DNA of 64,000 nt. Source: Steinernema hermaphroditum (taxonomy: Eukaryota; Nematoda; Chromadorea; Rhabditida; Steinernematidae). The notes beneath the pieces are model-generated. The model did not search any database and was not told the DNA's origin. It worked only from the letters and a program-made list of their open reading frames with translations. Shown here piece after piece: positions 1 to 28,800 of this stretch. A program made the translations under genes and the position numbers. How positions within the stretch are numbered: the stretch's first letter is position 1; the number at the start of each line of letters is the position of its first letter. The DNA lies in contig CM059625.1 of assembly GCA_030435675.1 (NCBI GenBank), positions 14,260,001 to 14,324,000 on the forward strand, in the 5' to 3' direction.

Positions 1-3000
1 GTATGTCCGGCAGATGTGATAAAGAGGCCGTAAGGCCGATTAGTACTGGTCTACAGACTATAATGTCCTTCTGCTCGGCTCTAAGAGGGATCGCTTTCGA
101 CAAAAAATAATTTGATTCAAATATGCGTCCATTGATTTCAGCAGAGACGTCTCGTATTTTGCTTCAGACATGACGTATTTCGTTCCTTGTCATATTTGCG
201 AATTCAGTCGCTGTGTGGAAATCCTTTCAGTGCTGCTCCTCTCTCCAAATTCGTGGGTTTCCATGCACATCGACGATCCGTCAAATGTTCAAAAGTAGCT
301 CATTTTACTCATTTTCGGAGGCGAATCCGCTGGGGGCGACGTCGTTTGCCTGCCACTCCGTCCTCCTCCTCTGTTGATGAGCGTTCGGCGAGCCGAATTA
401 ATTCTCTTTGGACACTCGTGCACTCTCAATTGTTCCGTTTCGCTAGCGGTTCGACTACCACTTTCCTCAACGCTCATCAAGGTTCCCAACGTTTAGCAGT
501 CCACGCTCCCCTTCCTTTTCCTTTACCATTGGGCAGGTCTCACGCTGTTGTTCTGTGTGTGCCAACATAAGAGCATCATTAGCGGAGGTCGAAAACCCCT
601 TAAATATTGATGGGCAATTTACATTCGCATTAAGATGACGTGCCCTTACTTTCGCTGTTGTGAAAAGGGAAAAAATAGAAACCTTGTCTTCTTGTTACTG
701 CGTCTACCAGTTTTCGGTTGGAATTTACTATTGATGCCTAATGCAGCGACGTTGACATTTAACAGCGTTGTAATAGAATTGGCTGAGCCTTTCGTGTTTT
801 GAGGCGATGCGTTCGGGCGATTGTAAATCGCAGAAAACAAATGTGTCTGGATCAAAGTAGATATATCTCGAGCTGGTGCACCGTAAACACGACCATTTTA
901 TTTGAAATGTATGGCAAGAATGCTTGGGAGACAGTATTTGCTTAAATCGTCAACCTTTTTTGGAGGTTTGGAGCCAACTGAATACCTTCTTGGTGAGATA
1001 ACATGATTTGCCGTTTAATATGGGTATCTGGCGGTTTGAGGAAGTAATTGCATTCTGCTGTCATCTTACAATTTATCACTGCTGATCGAAAAAATTATCA
1101 TTTCCTGTTTCAGAATTGCACAGCTTCCGAATGAATTGCACGCAGATTAATTGTACTCTGTGAAATTCGATTGTTGTGTTGAACTTTGAACGGGCACACA
1201 ATGCACGAATGAATGAATGCATGCGGCACGCAGCTAGCTATTTGGTTCGCATCAGATTTGGGAACTATCGGCTTGACGCCCCGTTTCGGGTAATAAGACT
1301 GAAGCCGTTAGGAGTGGCCTGGGAAAGAGAGGCAAAAGCAGAAACAAAAACACAATAAAGGGCTAGGAGTCAACAGTTCCGTTGCGGTTTTAACCGCAAC
1401 CGCCATCATTTCCGCCCACTGTTCGTCTGTGTTGACTTCACTCGGGGGGGAACACATCACGAACCCGTCTCGTTCGGTAAGGGTTCGCGGCAGTCGTTTC
1501 TGTGCTCTAAACTGACAATACGCTTGAGCCGCGACTCAAACACAACGAACCGACTGGAGCGAGCACGATCGATTCGCTCAAATGATTGCCTCCTCTTCGA
1601 CTGCTGCTGCTGTTGCTGATGCTGATTGCGCTTGTGTGTTTGCACTACCCATCTGAAGAACGCGCGCAGGTGGTTCCTTCACCGGCTTCGTTCTTCGCGA
1701 CTTTCGTCGCTTTCTCACGCGACCGGGAGAGGTTTCCATGCGCAACTTCTCTCCGATCGTATGGAACTGGTTCGCGTGAACGTGATTTGTTGCTTTTTCC
1801 TCTGTTTATGAGTGTATCAACGTTGCCTCTTTTATTTGTGAGGGTATAAAGAGAGCAAACAGTGGCGTAGTTTGCGAGACTAGTCGCGGCGTTGGTCAAT
1901 GAATGAAATTTGATGCGTTACCACGTACGAAATGTGCTGCTTTATTAAAAAATGAGAAAATTGGTTTTGCTTGTTTTGATAAACAACGGAAATCTAATAT
2001 CTTTCGGATCAAAAACCAAATTCCTCGGAAAACATTTGCTAACATAAGGTACAAAACCAAAAATAAACTCATAGTTGCTCTTTCTGTCGGAGTTGTGATA
2101 TGAAACAAGTGAGTAGTTTCGAGTTCTACGGTTCTTTTCTATTGAAAGACATCTTCCATTACATCTGAAATTTAGCTGGGTACGTAGAGATTGTTCAAAC
2201 ATTACAACTTCTCATATCCTAAGTATCATCAGTCGCAATTTATTCTTCGATTTCAATTATTATCGCGTAAATATTTTCGTGACCTTCATTTGTTCCGCTA
2301 TTTCAAAACGGATTCGTGGCGTAATACGAAGGCAAGGGTCCGTGTTGGGCAGTAAACATTCCTAGAGTACAAAAAGATCACATAGCACTTTCGAGTTCGT
2401 TTGTTGCCGTTGCCGATTTACGGATCCGTACGTTAACCTTTTCGCATGTAGGCAAGGGCAAAGGTCCATAGTGGCCACTATTCTCCATCGCTTATTACCA
2501 TTTTATTTTTTTTGTACGCTAGCGTAAACGACGAAATCTAAATATAGCCGCTTACGCTTATCACATGCACACAGTCGGATGGTGCTTATGGGTCATAAAA
2601 GTGAGTAAATTCCTTTAAGTCGGCATTTGTTTGCCTCTTCATCCTCCTATAGGAACTGATAAAAACAAATACCGGCTTCGTGAAGCATTTAAACGATAAT
2701 CCGCTGAGAAACGTCTTCGATAACATTTGTAGCGCTGCAGTAAGGAAGATTAATGTTTGATCGAAGTGTTGTTGAACATAAATTCATGAACCGGAAGGTT
2801 TGGACGCGCACTCCCACATCGAATGCATAAGCAAGAACGGCTTGTTTACAGCGCTTCTCAAATTTGGACGTATGTCGATAGTATCTGGATGCACTTGCCA
2901 AACGTAGGAGATAATCGTCGATGTACATGTACGGTTCAACTGTGTGCCCTTAATCCCCGCCTCCTCATTGTCCGTGCGAGGACACAATGTAGCCCTGTTT

Positions 3001-6000
3001 ATTGAGCAGTAGCGAAATTAATCCCCGAAAAACTATCTTTGATGTCACCGCATTCCGTAGACTCAGACGCCCATTCGTTGATTGCTGGCTCTACTGAGTC
3101 AGGCGTACGTCTGAAGTCTAGCGTGTCGATCTGATGCCCTTAGATTTTATGAAATGTGCATAATCTGCTAGCATAAACAATGTTTGCCTATTTAAAAAAA
3201 GTACTTCTACACATATTTTAATCACCATTGCGACGGAGAATTGTAGTCAGCGGTACCGTGGTGATAGGGTCGTTGTTTGAGATGGGCATTTTGTCCTTTT
3301 TAAAAATTTATCGCAAATTTAGAGCTACGGTTTATTCCGGACAAACCTTTTGATATTCAGAAACTCGGGCACTTTAAACTCAAAACTGAAAGTCAGGCAT
3401 ATGTTCTTATTTCTTGAACTGTTATTTTTCACTGGATGATAAGGGTAGTTCATAATCAAACCGGCGATCCTTTGATAGGACCGGATACCCTTTGATAGGA
3501 CCGGCTACCCTTTGATACTGTTCTTTTCTGCAAGCTGTTTTCTGCAGGGGTTAAATGCCATCCTGAAAACGCGCATTCCCGACGTTGACTACGCCAAATT
3601 GATCCAATTAACGCTGTTGAAGACGAACTTGTATTTATTTAACGATGTTGACGTCGCGTTGAATTTCGAATGCCGCACAATTTTGGACTTATTGGACCAA
3701 TTGAACGCCACCCTTTGCTGTGATCTTTCGTGCATGAACCAATCAAAAGGTTCCCACACGCAACTACAAAAATGGATATTGTCGTTTACGTACTTGGAAG
3801 GCAGCAACCCTTTTGGTTCTCATTGACCTATTTTTATTCAGTGACGACGCGTCTAGACGGTTAATTGAAAGCTGTTATTCTCTTCTAATACCAAGTAATT
3901 GCTCAACTTTCTGAGTAAATTCGTGAAGAGTGATCCGCGGAATTGCCGCAGGTAACCTTCAATGGCTACTGAGGGAATGGATAGTTAACAAAATATGAAG
4001 AGTTTTTGTATCGAGGGTTTTACGCATAACGTCCTGGTTTCGTTCGTGGATTGTGGAGTCTTTTGGTCTACTAAATTGTATTTACTGGCGTGGATATTCT
4101 TAGAAACCTTATCGATGTATGCTCACTCAAAATTGCAAGTTGTTTCTGACGAAATAGACGGGAAAATAATTTTGCAGCCCGCTTTCGGATCACATAGGAA
4201 AATGCACTTTTAATGACACAGGAGACAATTTGTGGAAGCGCCGTTTTAGTAGTTCACTGAACAGAATAAACATCAATTTAGGGCATATCTTGTTTTTCCC
4301 GTTTCCGCTGCGACAGGTACACGATAATCTATCTTTAGTGCTTTGTGTGATATTTCTAAAGAAGCACTACAGAAGCCAATCTCTGTCATGTCTTAGCCTA
4401 TTTCCGTCCCTGCCTATCAGTTTCTACATGTGAAACATGAACATCCATAAAATTTCCGTCTTGCGGAACGACCCAGAGGGCGGGCTTTGGCGGATAAGAC
4501 GGCTTACTCTTGACCTTACGGCGGACAGTGGCGTCGGTCTGCTGGCAGGATTATCCCGCATCTTAATTTGGGTTCCATTTTTACGCCTAACTGACATCAA
4601 CTGCCAGTGTCATAGCTGCAGAAGCAGGCTCAGCTTGCCTGTAAACTGTGCTAATGTGATTTGTTAATGTAACTCAAAAAAAGGTCAGCCTGAGCTTTTA
4701 GTCGTGCTTCTCTTTCCGTCTTGACATACAAAGAAAAGGATCACAAAGGGCATTGCTTAAAGCGGCCAGATGGTCTATGCGGAACGGCCAATCTCCAGAA
4801 AATTGGTCCGACTCGCTAATATGCCTTTCGCATGCTGTACACGCATTGTTTTGGCTCCTTGACGCAAACCTAATTTGTATATTGTCGGATTTTTTGTAGA
4901 CGTCACAAGGCGGGAAATTGGATTATTAATTGAATCTAAGCGATTGGATTCGGCCGGGCAGCTCGTATGGGCCGTTTGTTTTGTGTCACCTGCTTTACTC
5001 ACCATATCAGCTGCCGGGGAAATTGCCTCCTTTACGCACGGCTTTCATGAGCGCATTAAACGGAAAATATTTATCCATCAATTTAGAGCTCATTATGATA
5101 ATCATCTTGTTTTGTTCTCGACTCATTATCTCGTGACGATATGCGTGCGTCAACGAATCTCAACTTGAGGCTTAGCTTCCTTCAGAATTGTATAATGTAA
5201 AGGACGATTATCGAGAAAATCGAACGGTTTTTCGAGTGCGAAAAACGAAAAATATATGTTTCCATGGGAAGGCATCCAAATTTGCGTTTTTGTCCGTCTT
5301 AGTAATAAATGGGAATTTGCGGTTAGTCAGAAATTGGGTCGGCGAAGCTCCACAACTCTCTGATCCTTTGACTATTGGATTTTAACGGACAATGAAAATT
5401 GGAGGCGGGAGGCAAATTGCCCCGACTCCTCTTTGCCATTCTTTTTACTCTCCTCATTGATATGCATTTAACGGATTGTGTGGATACGTCCGTGTGCGCT
5501 TAGCCTCTGCCGACGCCGGAGGGTGCTCCGTTAGCGGCTAATTACAGTTGTGCTGCTTGCGTCGTTCAGATTACGCGCATGTAAGTGGTGTCTTTAGCCG
5601 ATGAGTTCTCCTCGCGCGCGCGCTAGCGAACGAGTTGAGTGTGGAGAAGGAGTTCACGACGGTGCTGCGCTTCCTCGCCTCTTGCTGGAGTCGTTATTTT
5701 TCGACGAGAGTTATAAGTAATGAAATACTTACTGCGCTGCAGCTGACATTTTTCGATTTCATTAGTATTCGGCAATTTCCAATTAAATGTGGGCGCGCGG
5801 TCGCCGTGAGTCTTACTATAATTGAGTGAGTATATATGTGGGGTTTTCATCGCCTCGAGGCGCGCGGTGTATGCATGTGAGTGTGCGCTTGTGTTGTGCC
5901 TCTGGAGAGCGCCAGTAGCGCGAAGAACGCGGACGGATGCAGCATCGGCGGAAGAACGTCCGAGAGAGGGATGGGAGGCGGAGGAGGCTCCTCTTTCATT

Positions 6001-8184
6001 CAGCTCTCCGTTTTCCTCTCCTCGGCCGCCGGCCTAAGCGTACGAAGCAAAATGCGCGAAAATAAGTGCACGCATACTTTGTGCGTCGGCGCTGTAATTT
6101 AGAAGCGCCTTATAATTGTGCGACCGCAATTGGCGTAACGGCTTTCCACCACGTTCGCTCTTTACGCATTAGCCAATCGCTATACCTTTGACCGAGTTTT
6201 GACCGGGCCTGATGTGAGATTGTTGTAGTGGCCGTTTGGCAAGGGGCTGACTTTCGTGGATACCAGCGTGCACTCATTAACGAACAAACGCATGCTGCCC
6301 TCGCTGGCAAGCTAAATTGCGACGTAAGGGAATGTGAAAACGACGGCAAAGCGACTATGCCGCGAGCGAAAGTAGAAGTAATGAGACAAAATTAGGCTAA
6401 TTATTGGATTTTTTCCGTTTTCTCTTTGGCTCCTAATTAGAAAAACTAAGCTCTCCTTCCGTTTCGCGGCTCGTACTCAGTCGAGCCGATTCGCGCTCTA
6501 CTAGGCAGCCGTTGTCCCCTTGGCAGAATCGCTTCCTGTTCTGGGTTGTTATGACCCCTAAGGAGAAGTACTTCGAGTTGATCTAGTATGTTGCCGCGAC
6601 TGGCTTGGACCCGATTGCGATGATCTCATTTAACGAACAGATACGAGCCGTTAGTGTAAAAAACAACTCTTACAGCGAGATGCCGGTGATCCTGCGCTTC
6701 CTCTCTCTCCAAGAACGCCGAGCCATCGCCGCACAGCAAGAACGGATTTATTTCCGATGATCCGAAGTGCAAATTGGGTGCGCTTCGTGCCGCTTTTTAT
6801 CATTTCTGTGCATAACGTCATCTCTAGCAGTAATTGCAAGCTTAGAAAAGACGTGGAAACCGAGTGCGTGCACAGTCATTCGATGCACGCATAGAGGAGC
6901 GTTGTTTGCTGATGGCATTTGGGGCAACGAGTTGACTGTAAACGATTAGACGGTGTGAAATTTCTCGTTTTTGTCACATGCCACTAACTTCGTCTTCCCA
7001 TCTCGACCAACGTCTCCTCTCTCACAAAACTTTTCCCGTTTCCACCTCAAAACACTTGTTGTTTATCACGTCTTCTGTCCCCGAGCGATTAGTTCTCCAT
7101 TGTGGACTGGACTGTTCCGTCATTTGACTTTCCATAAGGGCCATTCTTGCGCCGATGGCACTTCGGTCATGTTTCAAAAAGAGCACGCTGAGTGGAGATC
7201 TTTCAAATGCATGGAAAGTGGCTAGCGATCGCCGGAGGACTTGTCAGACTCTTGTCGTCATTAATCATTCGAAAAAAGCGAATGAGAAGCCGCCCGATTT
7301 CATGCAATGCCGTAGTTTATCTACCTTTTTTGGACGTTTCCGACGCGGCCGAGAAAAGGTAGGAGACTCGCGACAAATTCGGCAATAGTGGCGAGGGAGA
7401 CGCTCATCCGGGCGCGAGATAGAGGCGAGAGGAAGAGATTACTTGATGATACGTTTACAAAATGGGCGAGAAGAGCAAGAAAAAACAACACTCCCGATGA
7501 GACAAGACGGGACATTACGTTTCGGTTCTCCCCGTTGTTAGCCTTTTCCCAACGAGGAGGAGGAGAAGGAGGAAAGGATGCTGCTCGCAGCAGTCGTCCG
7601 TTGAGCGTCGTCGTAGTGGTGGTCGTCGTCGCCGCTCTCCGCTCTCGACGTTATTGATTTGGTCGCCGGCGACGACAACGCTAATCTGTATTATCAGGGG
7701 CTATTTGACGTGTTGTTTCAAGGAACGAATCCGCGATTTGGGCGATCCAACCGCGACGATTAGCTGGGAGCATCGCGACTTCGCTCGCGTCCACCGCGCG
7801 GCCCTTCTTCTCCCGCTTCCTCTCCGCCGCCGCCGCCTTCGTCGTGCGCACCTACGCGCGCTCTCTTTCCCGCTTTTGTGCGTCGCCAGCCGTGGTCACC
7901 CCTTATCGCGTGGAAAGTCGCTGATTAGTTCGCGCCGAAGTGTCATCCTTAAGTAATTATTTGCTTTTTTTGAAGGTGTGATTGAATCGCTTGCGCTCAA
8001 CACCCGTTATTCTCGCAACATCGCAATAACCGCTTCTTCAAGGAGAACCACGTTCGATTAACGGCGGCCAGCGGGATCGAACGGCGCTCACATTGAGGGG
8101 TTGAGGACGAAGAAGGAGCGACAAACAGAGCAGGAGTTTCCGTAGAATGTGCTGTTAACAGAACACATGGTGGTTGGCCCAACG
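1..8184. other. Long non-coding region upstream of unc-43
   Basis: No reading frame here has convincing coding character, splice structure or a recognisable product. The stretch from about 5.5 to 6.1 kb and especially 7.39 to 7.96 kb is GC-rich, with triplet runs such as GTC/GTG and CGC. The latter, together with the bases just before 8185, is the best candidate for promoter and 5' untranslated sequence of unc-43. A three-copy 20-bp repeat at 3461-3520 is listed separately. Upstream non-coding exons cannot be excluded. Confidence 0.6.
3461..3520. repeat. Three-copy 20-bp tandem repeat
   Basis: Three consecutive 20-base units share the core CCTTTGATAGGACCGG. The first two units are nearly identical and the third diverges at its end. 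The array is too small to be a classical satellite and lies in the non-coding region upstream of unc-43. Confidence 0.85.
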
Positions 8185-23935
<15,751 letters not shown>

Positions 23936-24540
23936 TGCACAGCAGAAGCCCCAGTCATCTTCCCCTTTCACAAAACAAAAAAAGTCTCTTTTCTTCTGTG
24001 CGTATCAAACGTTTTTATCCCTTCACCGACTTGTGTTTACTTGTGCCTCTCTCGTCGCTTTTCCTCTGATAACTTTGTAGAGCATAGAAGAACACTGTAG
24101 CTTCCATGTCTCCATCCACCTTCATTCAACACACTTCCCTGGTGATCGCTGGTCTCTTTCCAGTTTCTTTTCGGATATTGCTTTCCTTTGACACTTTCTC
24201 TTTCCCCTGTCTCCTCCACAAAGCGTATGTAGACTATGACGGTATTTATCAATTCGGATTGTGTATACTCCCGGGGTTAGCGCCTCACTCCGTTGTATGT
24301 ACATTGACATCTTGCGCAGGCCCTTTAACGTGAATTGAACACTTTTGAACGGAACAAAACGGTCCTTCAAGCATGCTCCCATTATTTTCGTCTTCTTTTC
24401 TTCTTGCTCTAGTTTCACCCCTTCAAACAAAAAGAAAATACAATCTAGTTCTTTCGCTCTTCAACGCACGTTGTTTTTCTCTTCTTTCCCTTTCTTTGAG
24501 ACAGAATTCTTGTTGTACAACGTTTAATTGCGAGAATAAA
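23936..24540 (+). other. Probable unc-43 3' untranslated region
   Basis: After the TAA at 23933-23935 the sequence is pyrimidine-rich and non-coding. The first AATAAA on this strand lies at 24535-24540, which would give a 3' UTR of about 0.6 kb. Confidence 0.55.
24535..24540 (+). terminator. Polyadenylation signal, unc-43
   Basis: AATAAA in the correct orientation downstream of the unc-43 stop codon. Confidence 0.5.
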
Positions 24541-25383
24541 GACGACTAACGTCAGGCAAACTGTCGACAGAAGTGACGGACGGAACTTCTTATGCTAGCT
24601 GCTCGGAGCTCGCTGAATCTTTCATGCATCCACTCGAATTTTTAATTTGCGAACGTGAGATAACGCAGACATGACGTCACTTGAGCGAGTTCGGCAAAAA
24701 CAAATAAGAGATATCAAGCGGAATTCGGTGAGCTAAAGTCAGAAGAAAATGTACGGATTGTGGCCTTGTGGACTCTTTCACTTTCTTGAAACCGAACTCA
24801 TCACATCTGAGATCACAAACAATCATCTTCATATGAATTTTATGCAAACTGTTCTAGCTTTTGGTTTACCGTAGTCATGAATCACACGCAGTGATGTCAT
24901 TACACCACGCATGATCACGAAAATTTAGCTCATTACTCGGCAATAATATGTCACCAATCAGCGCTTGATATAACCGTCCTACATGCACGAACTTGATTGG
25001 ATGAATATCACACTCTTGATGCACGTGCAAAATGCGGACTCTCGTCAATTATTAATCCGTTTCCCACAAATTGTCAATTAATTTTTCATTTCTACGGTAC
25101 TATTGCAACGTGCTTCGATAAGGTAGTGTGCAGAAGCTGGGAAACCAATTTAGGGTAGATGGTGCGGCGAAAGATATTTCGCGGAAACGGTCTTCGAGCT
25201 TTCTAGAGTGCACAGGAAGCTGTACAACAAAGAATCAGTCATATATGGACAAGCTGAAAGAAACAGCATTTGTCGAGTGAAAGGGTAACAAAAAGAACAT
25301 GGAATATAGGGGACTGACTTCGTAATGGCTGCCTTGCAGTGCAGTACAAGCTGTGACGGCGGCTAACCGCTCGTCGATGACTG
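24541..25383. other. Intergenic, unc-43 to small gene
   Basis: AT-rich sequence without convincing coding frames. Nothing specific was recognised. Confidence 0.6.
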
Positions 25384-25513
25384 CTTGCGACGACACAAGC
25401 CTTTAAACGCGTTCAACTGTTGGCACACCTTGTATCTTATCGTTTCTTATTTTGCTGTTCTGTGCAGACACTTAACTTCAACCAATGGCATTCGCCATTC
25501 AAGATATCTCATA

Positions 25514-25744
25514 ATGCACAATGAAGAACCGCTAGTCACTGCTTATCTTCGTTCTCCGGCACATGATACCATGTCGGAATTGAATACTACTATCCTATCG
25601 AACTTCGAGGCGGCAAAGAGGCTGAATCCGATTGGGCTCAGCGGACGAAATGGAAGCTATTCGTCGGATCGGCGGGCTGCGCAGATTTTGGAGTTGGACC
25701 GAACGCTGGGGACAAAAAAGGAAAGACCGGAAAGACTTAAATAA
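25514..25744 (+). CDS. Possible small protein-coding gene, function unknown
   Basis: From ATG 25514 a frame encodes 76 residues ending at TAA 25742-25744; AATAAA follows at 25774-25779. The segment is hydrophilic (MHNEEPLVTAYLRSP, later RRAAQILELDRTLGTKKE) with codon choice like neighbouring exons. A plausible acceptor (TTCTGTGCAG) lies at about 25459-25468, and the frame stays open upstream to about 25385 with a hydrophobic stretch, so the true start is uncertain. It would be convergent with the coiled-coil gene. No homologue is recognised, and it could be the last exon of an unseen transcript. Confidence 0.35.
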   Translation: MHNEEPLVTAYLRSPAHDTMSELNTTILSNFEAAKRLNPIGLSGRNGSYSSDRRAAQILELDRTLGTKKERPERLK

Positions 25745-25773
25745 ATATTCTTATTCTTCTGTACCCATGTTGC

Positions 25774-25779
25774 AATAAA
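25774..25779 (+). terminator. Polyadenylation signal after the small gene
   Basis: AATAAA 30 bases after the stop of the frame ending at 25744. Confidence 0.4.
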
Positions 25780-25871
25780 TAAGAATTTGATCGGATTTCA
25801 CTTCTTCTCTTGTCTGTTCATTGAGCTTGGTTAATTCTTAATCCACGGAGATCCTTCGCTAATTGAAGGTC

Positions 25872-28800
25872 CTTAAAATCTCTTTTTCATTAATTGACCT
25901 TCGTCATCAATGGCACCTTTCTAATACTGGCAATCGACCGTTGAAGCTTGTCATTTTCTTCGATCTGCTGAGAACGAACCACCGAATTCTTTGCTACAAC
26001 CGATGCGTGCGCCTTATCGACAATGCATTCTCTTCTCAGCACACTTAGTTCGAGGTCCTACAAGAAATATTTGTTTACATTAGATATGCTTGAATGCGTT
26101 CGCACCTTTTGAGCAACACGCAGCTGCTTCTGGAGGTTGCTATAGTTCATTTTGAATCCTCTGATCTCCGCCTTCAGCTTGTGTTTCTCCACGATTTTTT
26201 TCTGCAATTTAGCAAAGTCTTGTGCCGTTGTCTTCCACTGCTTCGCGTTCTCTCTAAACTCTTAAATCGTGATACTTCAGTGACTCTCAAACGAACCTAA
26301 TCTGGCTCAGCTCTTCTTGGAACCGATTCGCCTCGTTAGTTTTGTCGGCAATCACCGCCCTTAGTTGAGCCACTTCACTTTCCAAACGAACGAGTTCCTC
26401 GACGCTGGGATCATGGTCCAGATGACCATAGTGAGGATTCGCTGGAATGCAAAAATTAGACATGTGGCTTAAAATTGAAACTCTACGCATCTGTATTTTA
26501 AGGAAGATAGCTGCCAAAAGTTCAGTGGATGCTGAAAAAACTTTATCAAAGTTGCATGCAAAAAAAGAAAAACGAAAGAAAATTTGTGAAGTGGCTAACC
26601 TAACATTTACACGATATAAAACAGTTGCTGGTGATTATCCTTTTTGCCAACATGCTTCGATTTTAGCACGTATTCTCGAAGGGTACAGATTAATGTTTAA
26701 CAAATATCGAGCAAGGCACCACTAGGAAATCGAAATTTCCGTTGCTCGCGGATTGCCGTTATACACGAGAGCAAACCCACCTAATTAGATATTAAATTTT
26801 GTTGCGCAACTCAAGCTTGGATGGGTCCTTGTGTCACTACTGACCTGCCTTGTAGGATAAAATATGTTTTTGAAGGTCACCAGTGTCAAATTTCCTGCAT
26901 TTTCCACTCTGCTACATGTTGTTGATTGAAAGGAAACAGTTTTTAGTATGTAGAAAAACAGCTAGTATCATCTCATTTTTCAATTTTCTCGATAATTAAA
27001 GTCCGTTATCTATTCCTTACCAAGTCTGGCTTCTTTGGCTTCAAGAATTTTCTTCAGGTCCAGCTCTGCGGCTTGTGAGAGGTTTTTTGCATAGTTCAAC
27101 TTTTCACGCAAATCCAGTGCCTATAATTATACGGTATAGTGAACTAGCCCTAGGTCCATAACTGACAGTCTTCGACAGTCTTTCCTGTCTGCTCGTAATT
27201 GCAGCTTCTTTACGGTACATCTCTATCAGCTCTGTCTTTTTCCTTTCCACTGGTTTTGACCTTTCTGGTTTTGGGTACTCGGCTGACCTCGAGCGCTGAA
27301 GCAGCTTTCTCTGAAAAAGGTACAACTACAAAGAAATTGCTCTAGTTTCAACTTATACATTTGAACGGAGAGCCTCCAGTAGAGATCGATATCGTCCTAT
27401 AGCTGCTTTTTTGCTGTCGATGTCGATTTTCACTTTGAACAGATCTCTTTCCACATTTTCCAGCTGGAATACACCTTCAGAACCATGTTTTCCGATGAAT
27501 TCTTACATTTCGTTCCGCGAGGATTTTAGAACGGCTTTTTTGGTCTTCCCCGTCCTGCGTCGATATTTTCGGAAGTTCTACATCTTGATCGTCTTTGGAA
27601 ACAAGTGCAAGGGCCTCAGTTTCGTTAATGTCGTGCTGCGTGGTACTGACCCAGTCTTCGAGAAGCACTATGTAGTCTTTCTGCTTTTCCAGCAAGTTCT
27701 GAATACACAATGATCAGCCATTTAAACAGGATGTAGAACTGGGTTTTAGCAGGGATTTCTTTGAGCAGTCGAATAAGTATTGTACACTTTTGAGCCGTGG
27801 AGCATACCTTTTTGGCATTAATATCGGCTTGCAGTTTACGATCCTCCTCAGTGTCCAGGTCATACACCTCACCAGGTACGGTATAACGTCTGAAATCTTA
27901 GCGATACTAACGTCTTCCGCGATAATCATACCTGTCCTCAAAACTATCTATCATTTTCTTCCAGTTGTCTTCTTCTCTATACTTTTCCTTCTCGAGAACA
28001 TCCATTCTTGTTCGCACATTTTGGTAGTCGGTGTTCTTTTTCGTTCTCCTAAATTCCCTGTTTATTTTCTGTCCAGCCCTTGGATCGTACCTTAAGAATT
28101 TGACCATATTTTCTTCAAGAAGTTCATGTTGCTTTTCGGCTTTGCTTATTTCAGTTTGAAGCTCCAGCAAGTAGTCATCCTGAAATTCAATAAGTTACCT
28201 ATTGGGCAGATGATTAAGAATGAATCTTGCCTGATTACGTTTGTCGTGTTCAAGTTTTTTCTCGTTTGCTGCCACTCGTTCAATGGCACTTTGGATGACC
28301 TTTAGGTCACCGGCTTCTTGGGAAGGAACATCGTGAATTCCGACTGCCGCCGGTACTTGCACTGATTTTCCATCGAGTTTCTGTCGCGCATGCTTCTCTA
28401 AAGCGAGCTTATTCATAGTGGAGAAATGCAGTATGTCAGTGACACTCCCAGCTACTACAGTGCGTCCAGTAATGATACGTCCACCTCTTTTTTCTCGCAT
28501 ATCTCGCGATTAACGAACTTTGACAAACTGTAACATCCACCATTTGAAAGAGCAGCCAAAATAACGGTACTTAGCATAGAACGTTCGGAGTTTGGTGTTG
28601 GAGGTTGGTGAAAAAAATATGGTTTTTTTAAAAATAGGCCCAGATTGCTGTCCAGAAATGATACGTCCACCCAACGAATAATTCGCTGTTTTCTGTTTTT
28701 TGCGTTCGTTTTGCTTCAGGTTCACTGTTATTCATAATTCTACGGCGTTCCAGGGTTGTTTTGTGAGTGGTGGGCCGCGACCCGTGCTCAAAAGATGTCG

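Noticed and set aside
187..570. 127-codon plus-strand frame near the left edge
   Set aside because: Composition is not protein-like, a second frame overlaps on the other strand, and there is no recognisable product or splice context.
3512..3826. 104-codon frame after the tandem repeat
   Set aside because: Begins within low-quality context, has no matching splice partners, and resembles no known protein; kept only as non-coding sequence.
28398..28500. Extension of the coiled-coil exon into the transposon end
   Set aside because: The frame continues into the element only by chance; phase-correct splicing uses the acceptor just before 28397.
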